This document shows positions 63,334-64,000 of a DNA stretch of 64,000 nucleotides, piece after piece. The notes beneath the pieces were generated by a model, which worked only from the letters and a program-made list of their open reading frames with translations, made no database searches and was not told where the DNA came from. How positions within the stretch are numbered: position 1 is the first letter of the stretch; each line of letters opens with the position of its first letter. The position numbers and the translations under genes are program-made. This DNA comes from Archaeoglobaceae archaeon (GTDB lineage: Archaea > Halobacteriota > Archaeoglobi > Archaeoglobales > Archaeoglobaceae), in assembly GCA_038734275.1 (NCBI GenBank), contig JAVYOO010000004.1:48565-112564 (forward strand), written 5' to 3'.

Positions 63334-64000
63334 ATGAAACTCAAGATCTCTTGTGAAGAGCCTGAAAGCTGTTTAGCCTGCGGGATCTGCGTTAGAGTTT
63401 GCCCGAAGAAGGCAATTACAATAAACAGAAAGGCTGGAATTTTAAAAATTAACCCCGAGCTCTGTGATGGCGAAAGCTGTAAGATCTGCATTGAAAAATG
63501 CCCGATGAAAATACTTGTTCTCGGAGAGCAATTTAGAGAATGGAGATTTCCGATTTTGGAGAAAAAACACAAGAAGAAATTCTTCGGCAATCTGCTCGAA
63601 GAAGTCATCAAGCCAGCGATCTGCAGTCATTGCACAGCCTGCTCGGCAATCTGCCCGGTCAAGGGAATAACAGCGGGAGACAAGCCCATAGACTTTCCGA
63701 ACTGGCTTAAGGACTGCGTGGACTGCGGAGCCTGCGTGAAGGTATGCCCGAGATGGGATTACAAGCCATTGAACGGCATAGGCAACTACATAGAAATCTT
63801 CTCAGCAAAATCAAAAAGATTCACTGGACAGGATGGAGCAATGGTCACAGAGTTCACAGCAACAGCCCTCGAAGAAAATATCATAGAGAAGGCGATCTTC
63901 GTTGCGAGAGACGAAGAATGGAGAACAAGAATTGTAACAATAACCGAGCCAGAGCAATTAAAGGACACAAAGATCACGGGCACAAAATACACATTCGCAG
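63334..64000 (+). CDS. FrhB/FdhB-like flavoprotein with N-terminal polyferredoxin domains (3' truncated by window)
   Basis: The frame is open from ATG 63334 to the window end, 222 residues so far. Four Cys clusters occur: C-L-A-C-G-I-C-V-R-V-C-P, C-D-G-E-S-C-K-I-C-I-E-K-C-P, C-S-H-C-T-A-C-S-A-I-C-P and C-V-D-C-G-A-C-V-K-V-C-P, making two 2[4Fe-4S] ferredoxin domains (about residues 1-70 and 85-150). The sequence then continues G-Q-D-G-A-M-V-T-E-F-T-A-T-A-L-E and T-G-T-K-Y-T-F, the start of the FrhB/FdhB-type FAD- and F420-binding domain. It probably shuttles electrons between ferredoxin and F420 or another partner. Confidence 0.88.
   Translation, partial: MKLKISCEEPESCLACGICVRVCPKKAITINRKAGILKINPELCDGESCKICIEKCPMKILVLGEQFREWRFPILEKKHKKKFFGNLLEEVIKPAICSHCTACSAICPVKGITAGDKPIDFPNWLKDCVDCGACVKVCPRWDYKPLNGIGNYIEIFSAKSKRFTGQDGAMVTEFTATALEENIIEKAIFVARDEEWRTRIVTITEPEQLKDTKITGTKYTFA

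Overview
The window reads as a chromosomal segment of a hyperthermophilic euryarchaeon, most likely from the Archaeoglobales. The archaeal core machinery is all here: exosome subunits Rrp4/41/42, a proteasome alpha subunit, TFB, TFE, aIF2-gamma, RNase P Pop5, Gar1, NMD3, RpoN/RpoK and eukaryote-type ribosomal proteins. More diagnostic are a Ku plus LigD-type ligase pair, SepCysS, a trifunctional prephenate dehydrogenase/chorismate mutase/prephenate dehydratase, a 4-hydroxybutyryl-CoA dehydratase with all four Fe-S ligands, UbiA-type quinone prenylation and PIP-box DNA repair proteins. This combination is what I know from Archaeoglobus. Assignment below order level is not possible by eye. Many genes have a TATA element about 26 bases before the start codon, as expected for leaderless transcripts, and I used that spacing to choose starts.

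Layout. 1-11.4 kb: a CDIN1-like TPD nuclease cut by the window edge, a DUF996 membrane protein, a PAS histidine kinase, hisH, family 4 uracil-DNA glycosylase, then the isoprenoid operon mvk-ipk-fni-idsA (minus strand), an HDAC-family hydrolase, Mn pyrophosphatase, a response regulator and the decayed remains of a histidine kinase. 11.4-16.5 kb: NreA with an SplB-like radical SAM protein, a divergent MFS transporter, and an operon joining SepCysS to a LarE-type sulfur transferase. 16.5-22.7 kb: the archaeal RNA-processing/proteasome superoperon, then TFE, aIF2-gamma and a PIN protein. 22.7-31 kb: hemL-hemC-cobA, a glutamine cyclotransferase-like protein, a CDP-alcohol phosphotransferase, a ThDP enzyme, the replicative DNA ligase and a MazG-like protein. 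31-37.1 kb: gar1-tfb, a nitroreductase and the aromatic operon aroA'-aroB'-aroD-tyrA/pheA. 37.1-42.9 kb: an ABC-2 exporter with a CARDB-like surface protein, flanked by copies of one repeat, a frameshifted second PAS kinase and two split-barrel proteins. 43-49.2 kb: tRNA-Pro(GGG), an iron-sulfur flavoprotein, UbiA, Lhr and an Lrp/aminotransferase/MoaD cluster. 49.2-52.8 kb: the L18e-L13-S9-RpoN-tRNA-Pro(CGG)-RpoK-enolase-S2 operon. 52.8-64 kb: a frameshifted saccharopine-dehydrogenase-like gene, AbfD with a small Cys-rich partner, NMD3-Taw2, NikR, a GTPBP1-like GTPase divergent from Ku-LigD, a coiled-coil protein, IorB and a truncated FrhB-like polyferredoxin.

Most of the window is ordinary conserved housekeeping sequence. 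The points I would look at first are: the SepCysS/[4Fe-4S]-type LarE operon; a GTPBP1-family GTPase sharing a 43-base divergent promoter region with NHEJ genes; a promoter-linked nested hairpin at 3956-4011; repeats bracketing the ABC cassette; the rpoN stop codon lying inside a tRNA gene; and three genes with frameshifts, which could be real decay or assembly errors. I did not find a CRISPR array, rRNA, an intact insertion sequence or an integrase.
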